Shown here: piece by piece, positions 33,752-40,919 of the stretch
Layout: every line of letters starts with the position of its first letter
Numbering within the stretch: the first letter of the stretch is position 1
Source of the DNA: Mycobacterium lehmannii
GTDB lineage: Bacteria > Actinomycetota > Actinomycetes > Mycobacteriales > Mycobacteriaceae
Direction of reading: 5' to 3'
Assembly (NCBI RefSeq): GCF_002245535.1
Contig: NZ_NKCN01000032.1
Span: 1 to 40,919 of the forward strand
DNA: 40,919 nt
The notes under the pieces: model-generated
Seen by the model: the letters and a program-made list of their open reading frames with translations, nothing else
What the model was told of the DNA's origin: nothing
The model's database searches: none
Position numbers and translations under genes: made by a program

Positions 33752-34016
33752 GAGCAGCCCCTTCGATTCGTTTTGCGCGGGGCCGGCGGCCAGGTGCAAG
33801 CCTCGGCGCGCCCTCATGCAGGCGCGAAGGCATTTAGACTCAACGCGTGATTGTCGTACCTGTCAATCAACCGTTGCGTCGGCAAAGTCTCGTGGGCGCC
33901 GATGTTTTCGGGTCGACCGTCGGCCGTTCATTGCGGCCTCGAGCGTCTGCGTGAGTGCTTCTCAGCGACGGTGGTCCACCTTGGTGTCGGAGACCTTGTC
34001 GCTCAACGTAGTCGGG

Positions 34017-34349
34017 TCATGCGGTCGACGCCTCGACCCGGAGTTCTTCGTACGCCGCGCGCACAAGTTCCTCGTCGGCAAGCCGCGGCCGCTCCAAGTA
34101 TGCACCGGGAATCAACAAGGCGACCTCGTCCCGCAGCGCCCACAGCGTGCTCCGCGGCGGCAGGTGAACCACGAGCCGGATCCGCTCACACCCCGCCTCC
34201 TCACGGACCCGGCGTACGACGTCGAGAATCGCCGTGTCAACAGAGTCCGCACGCACGGTTCCAGTCCAACATCGGTCCTGCGAGCAGGCCGAATAGCGGA
34301 GCAAGCGCCCGCGCGGACGGGCCAGTGCGATGGCGACCGATGTGATCAT
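34017..34349 (-). CDS. conserved-looking hypothetical protein
   Basis: A 110-residue protein starting MITSVAIALARPRGRLLRYS at ATG 34349. It reads as alternating strands and helices (ERIRLVVHLPPRSTLW, then a helical end EELVRAAYEEL), vaguely like an RNase H-type fold, but I cannot name a family. It lies 82 bases downstream of, and on the same strand as, the formylglycine-generating enzyme gene. A longer open frame upstream runs into that gene antiparallel to nothing real and is a shadow. Confidence 0.5.
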   Translation of the reverse strand: MITSVAIALARPRGRLLRYSACSQDRCWTGTVRADSVDTAILDVVRRVREEAGCERIRLVVHLPPRSTLWALRDEVALLIPGAYLERPRLADEELVRAAYEELRVEASTA

Positions 34350-34431
34350 GCCCGCACTGTATGCGCGGGGTCCGACATCAAGGCAGGTCCGCGTGTGTGT
34401 CGAGGCGCCGCGAAGATGTTGTCGCACAACG

Positions 34432-35307
34432 TCACGCGGCGACGCACCGGAACCCGATGTGCGTGGTGGCGCTGTCCTGCGACTGAGAGGACCGAGCGGC
34501 CGGCCGGTAACGATGGCAGTACTCGGGCGCGCAGAGGTGTGAGCCGCCCTTGAGCGTCTGGAATTTCGACGGGTCGCCGGTGGGCGGCGCACAGCAACCG
34601 GACTTCTGGGCTTCGGGGCGGTGGCCAGGCGCGTACGGCGTCGTCGTCCATTCCCAGACGTTGCCGATCATGTCGACGAGTCCGAATGCGTTGGGCGGGA
34701 ACGTGCCCACCGGGGAGGTGCCCACCCAGCCGAGCGCGCCGTCGTTGCGGTACGGGAAGTGGCCCTGCCATACGTTGGCCATCAGGCGTCCGTCCGGCTG
34801 CGCTTCCTCGCCCCAGGCGTATCGGGATTGGGATCCGGCTCGCGCGGCGTACTCCCACTGCGCTTCGGTCGGCAGGCGGCGGCCCGCCCAGGCGGCGTAG
34901 GCCGACGCATCCGGATACGCCACCTGTACGACGGGGTGGTCGGGGCGGTCGTCGATCGACGATCCGGGCCCGAACGGGTGGCGCCAGCTGGCGCCCGGCA
35001 CCCAGGTCCACCATTGCCGCCAGTCGCGCAGGTTGACGGGGCCGCGGGTTTGGCGGAAGACGAGTGCGCCGGGGACGAGGTCGTCGGGCGAGGCTCCCGG
35101 GTAGGCGGCGGGGTCGAGCTCCTGTTCGGCGAGGGTGATGTAACCCGTGTCGGCGACGAACTCGGCGAACTGCGCGTTGGTGACGGGGTGGCGCTCGACC
35201 GCGAACGCCGCGACCGCCACTTCGTGGACGGGCGCCTCCTCCGGATAAAAGTCGGCCGATCCCATCTGGAAGGTGCCCGCGGGCAGCTCCATCAGTTCGG
35301 TCAGCAT
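34432..35307 (-). CDS. formylglycine-generating enzyme (sulfatase-modifying factor)
   Basis: A 291-residue enzyme that oxidises a cysteine in sulfatases to formylglycine, using copper and oxygen. Family marks are PAGTFQMGS at the start, EAPVHEVAVAAF, RLPTEAQWEYAARAG (144-158), NVWEWTTTPY and the active site GGSHLCAPEYCHRYRPAAR, with C259 and C264 as the copper-binding pair and a late IGFRC. ATG 35307 is chosen; GTG 35310 and ATG 35292 are possible. The frame stays open far upstream through the divergent PPOX gene, which is a shadow. A matching cysteine-type sulfatase is encoded at 37302-39056. Confidence 0.93.
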   Translation of the reverse strand: MLTELMELPAGTFQMGSADFYPEEAPVHEVAVAAFAVERHPVTNAQFAEFVADTGYITLAEQELDPAAYPGASPDDLVPGALVFRQTRGPVNLRDWRQWWTWVPGASWRHPFGPGSSIDDRPDHPVVQVAYPDASAYAAWAGRRLPTEAQWEYAARAGSQSRYAWGEEAQPDGRLMANVWQGHFPYRNDGALGWVGTSPVGTFPPNAFGLVDMIGNVWEWTTTPYAPGHRPEAQKSGCCAPPTGDPSKFQTLKGGSHLCAPEYCHRYRPAARSSQSQDSATTHIGFRCVAA

Positions 35308-35475
35308 CACGTCCAGGCTAGGCGTTGTGGCGGCTTCCCCGACGCGAACCCGTGTAGGTGCCGACCCGTCGCGGCAGGTCACCGCCCGCGTACTCCGCGT
35401 GACGTGCGCGACGGGCAGGGGCTGAGGTCCTACCGCGACGGGAATGTGATCGGCAACGCAGCGGTTGGATGGCGT

Positions 35476-35895
35476 ATGGCGAAGATGACGACCGATGAGC
35501 GCGAGAAGTTCCTGTCCGACGTCCACGTGGGCGTCATCGCCGTCGAGCGCCCCGACCGGGCGCCGCTGAGCGTGCCGATCTGGTACGGCTACCAGCCGGG
35601 CGGTGAGGTGCTGCTGTGGACGGAGTCGGCGTCGACCAAGCACCGGCTGATCGAGAATGCCGGCCGGTTTTCGATCACCGCGCAGGACGAGGCGCCGCCG
35701 TATCGGTATGTCACCGCGGAGGGCGACGTGACTGGTATCGAACCCGCCGAGGACGCGATCGTCCGCGAGATCGCCATCCGTTACCTCGGTGAAGAAGAAG
35801 GCAACACCTTCACCGACCAGAACCTCACGTCGACGTCGGTCATCATCCGTATGCGCCCGAAGCGCTGGTTGAGCGTCGCCTACTCGTCGGAGTAG
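35476..35895 (+). CDS. PPOX/FDOR-type flavin or F420-binding protein
   Basis: A 139-residue split-barrel protein of the pyridoxamine-phosphate-oxidase-like group. FLSDVHVGVIAVERPDRAP is the usual first strand pair, followed by PIWYGYQPGGEVLLWT and a SASTKHRLIENAGRFSI helix-strand. In mycobacteria such proteins bind F420, FMN or haem and reduce varied substrates. The start is ATG 35476 (MAKMTTDERE); an ATG at 35485 is also possible. It is divergent from the formylglycine enzyme gene. After it, 35896-36160 holds no gene. Confidence 0.82.
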   Translation: MAKMTTDEREKFLSDVHVGVIAVERPDRAPLSVPIWYGYQPGGEVLLWTESASTKHRLIENAGRFSITAQDEAPPYRYVTAEGDVTGIEPAEDAIVREIAIRYLGEEEGNTFTDQNLTSTSVIIRMRPKRWLSVAYSSE

Positions 35896-36160
35896 CAACT
35901 CCCTTTCGTTCTTGCACGTGCGTGCGGGCTTCGCACTCGTAGACCGCTAAGCGTCGCGAATCTTATCGGCGAGACGCGCCGAAGCGCTTGACCCCCTGAT
36001 CTGCGGGTTTCCTCGGTGGCATCGGCGTGGGGCGGATTTTCTCTAGACTGGTCGCAGCCGACGTGCTGCCGTTGTCCTTCGTCGATTCCGGTTGGTGCTC
36101 CGCTGTCACCAATGGTTCGGACACGAGCCCGCTTACGCCCGCACGAACACAGGACGACAA

Positions 36161-37288
36161 TTGGCAATCACCGACGTCGGTGCCTACACCCACTTAACCG
36201 AAGCGGACATCGAGGCCCTCGGTGTCGAGTTGGACGCCATTCGCAGAGATATCGAGGAGTCGCTCGGGGAACGCGACGCGGCCTACATCCGACGCACGAT
36301 CATGTTCCAAAGAGCACTCGAAGTGGCGGGGCGGTTGCTCATCGGCGTCAGCCGGTCGCGCACCGGCTGGCTTGTCGGTACGGCGTCGTTGGCGTTCGCC
36401 AAGTGCGTCGAGAACATGGAGATCGGCCACAACGTGTCCCATGGGCAGTGGGATTGGATGAATGATCCGGAAATCCATTCCACTACATGGGAATGGGACA
36501 TGGTCGCCGTCTCGGCGCAATGGAGGTACTCGCACAACTATCGCCACCATATGTTCAGCAACGTGGTGGGTGTGGACGACGACCTCGGGTTCGGCATCAT
36601 GCGGATCACCCGCGATGAGCCCTGGGAGCCGGTCCATCTGCTGCAGCCCCTACGGAACCTGTTGTTGGCGGCCATCTTCGAGTGGGGCATCGCGCTGCAC
36701 GGCATTCACTCCGAACGCGACCGCGCCGAGGGTGACACCGCGCGGGTGACGCGCGAGAGAAAGAAGCTGATCCGCAAGATCGCCCGCCAGGGCGTCAAGG
36801 ACTATGCGTTGTTTCCGGCGCTGAGCGGACGGCGCTGGCGTCGCACCCTGGCCGCGAACGCGGCGGCGAACCTCGTGCGCAACCTGTGGACCTATGTGGT
36901 GATCTTCTGCGGCCATTTCCCCGATGGAGCCGAGAAATTCACCGCCGAGGCGCTCGATGAGGAGAGCCGCGCCGAATGGTACCTGCGGCAGATGCTGGGC
37001 GCGGCCAACATCGACGCCGGCCCGTTGCTGGCATTCTCGACCGGCAACCTGTGCTACCAGATCGAACACCACCTGTTCCCCGACCTTCCGAGCAACCGCC
37101 TGGCAGAGGTCGCCGTGCGGGTGCGGGCCGTCTGCGAAAAATACGACCTGCCCTACACCAGCGGCTCACTCGTGCGCCAATACCTTCTGACGCTTCGGAC
37201 GATCCACAAACTGGCCCTGCCGGACCGCTTCCTCACGGCGACGAGCCACGACGCCCCGGAAACCGCTTCGGAGCAGAAGTTCGCTTGA
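36161..37288 (+). CDS. acyl-CoA desaturase, DesA3-like
   Basis: A 375-residue membrane fatty acid desaturase. The three histidine boxes of the di-iron site are present: HNVSH (H90-H94), HNYRHH (H125-H130) and QIEHH (H303, H304). The N-terminus AITDVGAYTHLTEADIE aligns with mycobacterial DesA3 from its first residues, so I use the TTG at 36161, which has AGGA 7 bases upstream. The open frame begins 23 codons earlier, but that part does not look like the family. DesA3 introduces the delta-9 double bond in stearoyl-CoA, making oleate. A TAGACT at about 36043 may be the -10 element. It converges on the sulfatase gene. Confidence 0.92.
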   Translation: MAITDVGAYTHLTEADIEALGVELDAIRRDIEESLGERDAAYIRRTIMFQRALEVAGRLLIGVSRSRTGWLVGTASLAFAKCVENMEIGHNVSHGQWDWMNDPEIHSTTWEWDMVAVSAQWRYSHNYRHHMFSNVVGVDDDLGFGIMRITRDEPWEPVHLLQPLRNLLLAAIFEWGIALHGIHSERDRAEGDTARVTRERKKLIRKIARQGVKDYALFPALSGRRWRRTLAANAAANLVRNLWTYVVIFCGHFPDGAEKFTAEALDEESRAEWYLRQMLGAANIDAGPLLAFSTGNLCYQIEHHLFPDLPSNRLAEVAVRVRAVCEKYDLPYTSGSLVRQYLLTLRTIHKLALPDRFLTATSHDAPETASEQKFA

Positions 37289-37301
37289 CCAGAAAGGAGC
37301 G

Positions 37302-39056
37302 TCACGCTCGGGAGCGGCGCGAGGTGTAAGGCCACGGACTGTTGCGCTCCGGGACGGATTCCGCGCGGGCCTGCTTGAGTCGCATGCGAAGGTGCTGACG
37401 CAGGTCGTGCAGGTCCGGATCCGTCCACCGGTTGCGGGCCTCGCACGGGTCGTCGGTCAGGTCGTACAGCTCCCACTGGTCGTCGAGCGGCGACGTCCGA
37501 TAGGCCTCGCCACCGATGCCGTTGGCCGCGAGATGACGCACCCCCGGCTCCGTCCACGTCGCCGGATCGTCGAAAGTCCGCACCAGCTTCCACAGGTGCC
37601 CCTGGCCGCCGGCCTGGTCGACGCGCACCACCAGTCCCTCGAAGTTGGACGCGACGTGCGCCGGTACCCGAATCCGCAGGGGTGCAGGAGGTTTCGTCGA
37701 CATCTTCAGCTTGCGAGCCATGCCTGAGGCACCGGTGTCGCCCTCGAGAACGTTGTCGCGCGTCATCAGGTACACCGCCCGCGATTCGTCCACCGGGCCG
37801 CCGTCCACCACCGGCATCAGGTTGCGGCCGGGCAGGTCGTGCACCTCGGAGAAGGTCTCGGCCAGTTTTGCCGCCGCGGCCTCGATATCAACACCGGCGG
37901 CGCCCAACACCGTCGGGACGATGTCCACGTGCGACGTCGGCGCCGTCACCGTCCGCGGGTCCGTGGCCTGGTCACCGATCCGTGCGACCACGAACGGTAC
38001 CCGCGTCGCCTCGTCGTACAGGTTGAACCACTTCTGGTGCAGGCCGCCGTGCGCGCCGAGCAGATCGCCGTGATCCGAGGTGCGGACCAGCACCGCGTTC
38101 TGCGAGCCGCCGTCGGTGACCGCGCGTCGCACGCGGTCAATCGGGGCGTCGACCTCGGCGTGCAGCCGGTAGTAGAGGTCCCGGTACTGCTGCGCCTGGC
38201 GGGTGTAGGTGCGGTCGATGGCAGGCGCGGGTCCGTAGCCCGAGTAGTAGGCCTCCCGGTAGGCGATCTGTGCCGCGGGTTTGGTCGACAGGTCCTCGTC
38301 GGCGGTCGGCGCCGGCGGGATCGGCGGCGGATCCAGCGGCGAACGGCGTACCGGGCTGCGCCGCTGCCACGCCGGGAACAGCACGATGTCGTGCGGGTTG
38401 ACGAAGCTGGCCACCAGCAGGAACGGCCGCATGGCGTCGACGTCTCCCGCACGGCGGCGGTCGTAGCGGTCCCGCAGCCACGCCACCACGCGGTCGGCGA
38501 TCAGCGGATCGCGCCGGAGTCCCGCGTTGGCCAACGGGGCGCCGTGCGGTTCCGGGCCGACCCAGCCCGAAAAACCGTACGGTGCAAGGGGATCGGCGTC
38601 GATATAGCGTTGCACCGCCTTCGGGTCGACGACGCCGTGCTCGTCGTTGGTGGCCAGCGGCTGACCGGTGGACGGATCGGTCAGGTCGGCGTGCGAGATG
38701 TGCCACTTGCCGTCGTAGTGCGTGTCGTAGCCGGCGGCGCGGAACCAGTTGCCCAGTGTGGGCACCTCGTTCGGGCGCAGCCAACGCATGCGGGAGTCGT
38801 CGTAGACCTTGCCGATGCCGTCGGTCTGGGTCACGCCGTGCAGGTCGGGGTACTGGCCGGTGAAGATCGTCGGGCGACTGGGCACGCAGGCCAGCGATCC
38901 GGTGTAGTGCCGTTGGAAGCTCACGCCGTGCTCGTCGAACCAGGCGCGACCGGTGAGCGTGTCGCGGCGCCAAGCGAGGACGTCGGGCGCCTCGTAGAGC
39001 GGCACCGCGCGCTCCTCGTCGGTCATCACGATGATGATGTCGGGCCGAGCTGTCAT
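37302..39056 (-). CDS. cysteine-type sulfatase
   Basis: A 584-residue sulfatase of the alkaline-phosphatase superfamily. The signature is ACVPSRPTIFTGQYP, with C57 as the residue converted to formylglycine and R61 of the CxPSR motif. Metal-binding segments are IIIVMTDEE at the start and RTSDHGDLLGAHG in the middle; KWHISH supplies further active-site residues. The family hydrolyses sulfate esters, and choline sulfate or aryl sulfates are possible substrates. There is no signal peptide, so it is cytoplasmic or exported otherwise. ATG 39056 overlaps the stop of the SRPBCC gene (ATGA), so the two form an operon. The modifying enzyme is encoded at 34432-35307. Confidence 0.92.
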   Translation of the reverse strand: MTARPDIIIVMTDEERAVPLYEAPDVLAWRRDTLTGRAWFDEHGVSFQRHYTGSLACVPSRPTIFTGQYPDLHGVTQTDGIGKVYDDSRMRWLRPNEVPTLGNWFRAAGYDTHYDGKWHISHADLTDPSTGQPLATNDEHGVVDPKAVQRYIDADPLAPYGFSGWVGPEPHGAPLANAGLRRDPLIADRVVAWLRDRYDRRRAGDVDAMRPFLLVASFVNPHDIVLFPAWQRRSPVRRSPLDPPPIPPAPTADEDLSTKPAAQIAYREAYYSGYGPAPAIDRTYTRQAQQYRDLYYRLHAEVDAPIDRVRRAVTDGGSQNAVLVRTSDHGDLLGAHGGLHQKWFNLYDEATRVPFVVARIGDQATDPRTVTAPTSHVDIVPTVLGAAGVDIEAAAAKLAETFSEVHDLPGRNLMPVVDGGPVDESRAVYLMTRDNVLEGDTGASGMARKLKMSTKPPAPLRIRVPAHVASNFEGLVVRVDQAGGQGHLWKLVRTFDDPATWTEPGVRHLAANGIGGEAYRTSPLDDQWELYDLTDDPCEARNRWTDPDLHDLRQHLRMRLKQARAESVPERNSPWPYTSRRSRA

Positions 39057-39499
39057 GGGGTGTTCTCCAATCGCTTCGCCAGCGCGGCGAGCATTTTGTC
39101 GGATCCGCGGGCCAACGCCCGGCTGGCTAACCGTTCGACGAGTTGCTGCGTTCTGCCGCGGCCCTTCCGCACGGTGCTGGTGATCGTCACGACCGTCTCG
39201 CCACCGCTGGTCGGTTCGAGTTTCCAGCGGTTGCTCACCTTGCCCAGGAACTTGGGCAGGCCCTCGATCTCGTAGGCGAGGGCATACTGCGGATCACATT
39301 CGGTGACGGTTTCGACCAGCGTGTTACGGCCGATCTGCACGCGCCGCGCCGTTCCGACCAACGCGCCGTCCGGACCGCGCGTCAGGATGGAGGAGTGATC
39401 GACGTCGAGCCACGACGCGATGGCGCCGAAATCGGCGAGTACATCCCAGATCTGCGTCGGGCTCGCGGCGATGACACGGCTGCGGTCGACTTCGGCCAC
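39053..39499 (-). CDS. SRPBCC / polyketide-cyclase-like lipid-binding protein
   Basis: A 148-residue START-like protein. It opens with EVDRSRVIAASPTQIWDVLADFG, the typical first strand and helix. GRNTLVETVTECDPQYALAYEI and a long C-terminal helix (LVERLASRALARGSDKMLAAL) complete the fold. Such proteins form a hydrophobic cavity and bind or cyclise lipids or polyketides. The start is GTG 39499. It is translationally coupled to the sulfatase through ATGA, which suggests that its ligand is a sulfatase substrate or product. Confidence 0.85.
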   Translation of the reverse strand: MAEVDRSRVIAASPTQIWDVLADFGAIASWLDVDHSSILTRGPDGALVGTARRVQIGRNTLVETVTECDPQYALAYEIEGLPKFLGKVSNRWKLEPTSGGETVVTITSTVRKGRGRTQQLVERLASRALARGSDKMLAALAKRLENTP

Positions 39500-39540
39500 G
39501 GCCCCACCGTACGTGAAACTTACGATGCCGTCAGGCGAAC

Positions 39541-40919
39541 CTACCCGGTATGAGCGGGCGGCCGGGGCAGGGCGTCACGGTAGGCGTCCTCGTAGTCCTC
39601 GATGCCCCCCTTCACCGTCGGATCGATTCCGTTGAAGTAGTTGGTGAGCGCGGTTCGGAAGTCGGCGAAACCGTTCTCGAGCGGTTTGAGCTGGCCGGTG
39701 GCCGGATCGATCAGGCCCGCCTCGGCGAAGAAACGCGGATCGCCGATGTTGTTGTCAAGCAACCGTTGGGCGACCGCGTACTGTAGCGCTTCGGAGCTCT
39801 CCTGGACGATATAGGTCGGGTCGTTCGGCACCGGCGCATCTCCGATGAAGATTTCGTGCAAAGGGTCGTCGGGCATCTTGTCGTAGTACTCGAGAAATGT
39901 CTTGACACCGGGGATTTCACCACCGGCAGCCTTGGCGAACTCGAACCACCGCTCGCGGCTCTCATATGCGCGGACTTCTTGCAGGTTGCCATACTTGATG
40001 GCGTCGTTGTCGGCGATGTTGGCACCGGAGTCGATGATGCCGCGCAGTGTGCCCGCCGACTGCAGATCCGCGGTGTCGACGGTGCCGCCGTCGATGATGG
40101 ACTGTTCGAAATTCGCCTGGTACTGCATGCCGTTGACGTAGGCCTGGCTGTTCAGGGTGGCGGCGGCCTGGGGATCGGTGTCGATGACCGCGAAAAGGTC
40201 TCGGGTGACGGGCATCTCGGGATTCTTCAGATCGTCGAGCGGCGCGAACCCGCGGGTGTTGTCGAGCGGATTACCCAGCATGTCGTCGATGTAGGGTTTG
40301 TTGGCGTCCGCGAGCGCACGCGCGAGATCGGGATTGACCTGTCCGAGCGACTGTCCGCCGGTGCCGGGGATGTCGAGCAACCGCGGGGAGTTCTCGCCGG
40401 CCCACTTGTCGACCGCGTGCATGGTCTGTCCCGCCTGCTCGGCCTGGAACACCTGGGTGGGATCGGTCAGGTCCGTCGGGACGGCGCCGGCGCCGGTGCC
40501 GTTGAGCAGATTGCCTGCCGCCGCACCGTTGTCGGCCCACTGGTGGGTGAACAGGTCCTCGATGAAGCCGCCGTTGGACGTCTTGCCGTCCGCTCCCGCC
40601 AGCGCATCGTGGACGGCCATCGGGTCGCGTCCTGCCGCGTTGAGCATGTCCTGCACGGTGGGGTCCACGAGACGCTGACCCAGCCCGATGTTCTCCTTCC
40701 AGGCGATGTCGGGGGCCTCGTGCATGTTCTGCAGGATCTGCTCGGACTTGTCCAGCAGCGCGGCATCAAGTGCGGTGCCCTGCTGCAGCTTGGCGTCACC
40801 GGCGGACACGATCGCGGCGACATCGCGGTATTCGTCGAGGTGTGGGAACGGCTTGTACGGGTCGGGCCATTCGAGGGTGGGGTTGCCCTTGTCGTTGGTT
40901 CCGGGGGTGGGTGCGGTGG
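39541..40919 (-). CDS. large mycobacterial protein, 5' end cut by window edge
   Basis: The frame is open from the stop at 39541 to the last base of the window, at least 459 codons. It is not just the 422-residue part after the GTG at 40809: the codons beyond it read PTLEWPDPYKPFPHLDEYRD, which looks like real protein. The visible part is hydrophilic and helical, with DP- and N-rich stretches (for example QILQNMHEAPDIAWKEN) and no membrane segment. I think that it belongs to the group of large mycobacterial proteins with TPR-like regions found with ESX substrates, but this is a weak impression. No catalytic motif is visible. Confidence 0.65.
   Translation of the reverse strand, partial: TAPTPGTNDKGNPTLEWPDPYKPFPHLDEYRDVAAIVSAGDAKLQQGTALDAALLDKSEQILQNMHEAPDIAWKENIGLGQRLVDPTVQDMLNAAGRDPMAVHDALAGADGKTSNGGFIEDLFTHQWADNGAAAGNLLNGTGAGAVPTDLTDPTQVFQAEQAGQTMHAVDKWAGENSPRLLDIPGTGGQSLGQVNPDLARALADANKPYIDDMLGNPLDNTRGFAPLDDLKNPEMPVTRDLFAVIDTDPQAAATLNSQAYVNGMQYQANFEQSIIDGGTVDTADLQSAGTLRGIIDSGANIADNDAIKYGNLQEVRAYESRERWFEFAKAAGGEIPGVKTFLEYYDKMPDDPLHEIFIGDAPVPNDPTYIVQESSEALQYAVAQRLLDNNIGDPRFFAEAGLIDPATGQLKPLENGFADFRTALTNYFNGIDPTVKGGIEDYEDAYRDALPRPPAHTG

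Noticed and set aside
35308..35898. Long in-frame extension upstream of the formylglycine-generating enzyme
   Set aside because: It is the antisense shadow of the PPOX gene; the enzyme family begins at about 35307.
1..40919. CRISPR arrays, tRNA or rRNA genes, prophage or att sites
   Set aside because: I saw no regularly spaced repeats, cloverleaf-like sequences, rRNA sequence, or integrase and phage structural genes anywhere in the window.

Overview
The window looks like chromosomal DNA from a fast-growing mycobacterium (Mycolicibacterium-like). The reasons are the high GC, the frequent GTG/TTG starts, a DesA3-type acyl desaturase with a mycobacterial N-terminus, EspC-like and WXG-type partners of ESX (type VII) secretion, F420-dependent luciferase-like and PPOX-type flavoenzymes, an Lsr2-type DNA-binding module and DUF4407. 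This placement is inferred from protein families; no rRNA or tRNA is present to test it.

Layout. 241-4682 is a two-gene modification-dependent (type IV, McrBC-like) restriction system in visibly lower-GC DNA. 4698-5730 is a TetR regulator divergent from a small membrane protein, with an overlapping-palindrome operator between them. 5767-8135 (minus) is a first ESX secreted-effector cassette: an EspC-like partner, a WXG-type protein with a glycine-zipper tail, and a membrane protein that is a candidate immunity factor. 8315-11084 holds a DsbA-fold oxidoreductase, a beta-lactamase-fold esterase and a VapBC toxin-antitoxin pair. 11115-14522 (minus) holds release factor RF3, a coiled-coil protein and a LipC/LipQ-like esterase. 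14720-17146 holds a DUF4407 membrane protein and a methyltransferase. 17185-19883 (minus) is a second ESX cassette: partner, 577-aa toxin, immunity protein and decayed gene fragments, with a sharp GC drop at the toxin tip. It is divergent from an SseB-domain protein at 20075.

20948-23273 holds a small membrane protein, a zinc-ribbon/HNH-like protein with an EVE/PUA-like N-terminus, and an F420-dependent oxidoreductase. 23426-27591 is a tightly coupled four-gene operon: quinol-dependent nitric oxide reductase, a membrane protein carrying a transposase-type cysteine motif, a stomatin-like SPFH protein and a small membrane protein, closed by a long-stem hairpin. 27671-28964 holds a DUF2293 protein and a Phd/Doc-like module whose Doc motif has lost its catalytic histidine. 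28968-32370 is a divergent DNA-repair-like pair: a Pif1-type helicase with a BRCT tail and an ERCC4 nuclease with an Lsr2 tail. 32387-40919 holds an amine oxidase, a formylglycine-generating enzyme, a PPOX protein, the DesA3-like desaturase, a cysteine-type sulfatase that the formylglycine enzyme could activate, an SRPBCC protein, and the 3' part of a large mycobacterial protein cut by the window edge.

Themes. The region is rich in conflict systems: one restriction system, one possible base-reader nuclease, two ESX effector cassettes and two toxin-antitoxin modules. The two toxin-antitoxin promoters share an 11-bp direct-repeat design with leaderless starts. The best candidates for undescribed biology are the glycine-zipper ESX cassette, the McrBC variant with possible base readers on both subunits, the EVE/zinc-ribbon protein, and the NO reductase operon with its cysteine-rich membrane partner and SPFH protein.
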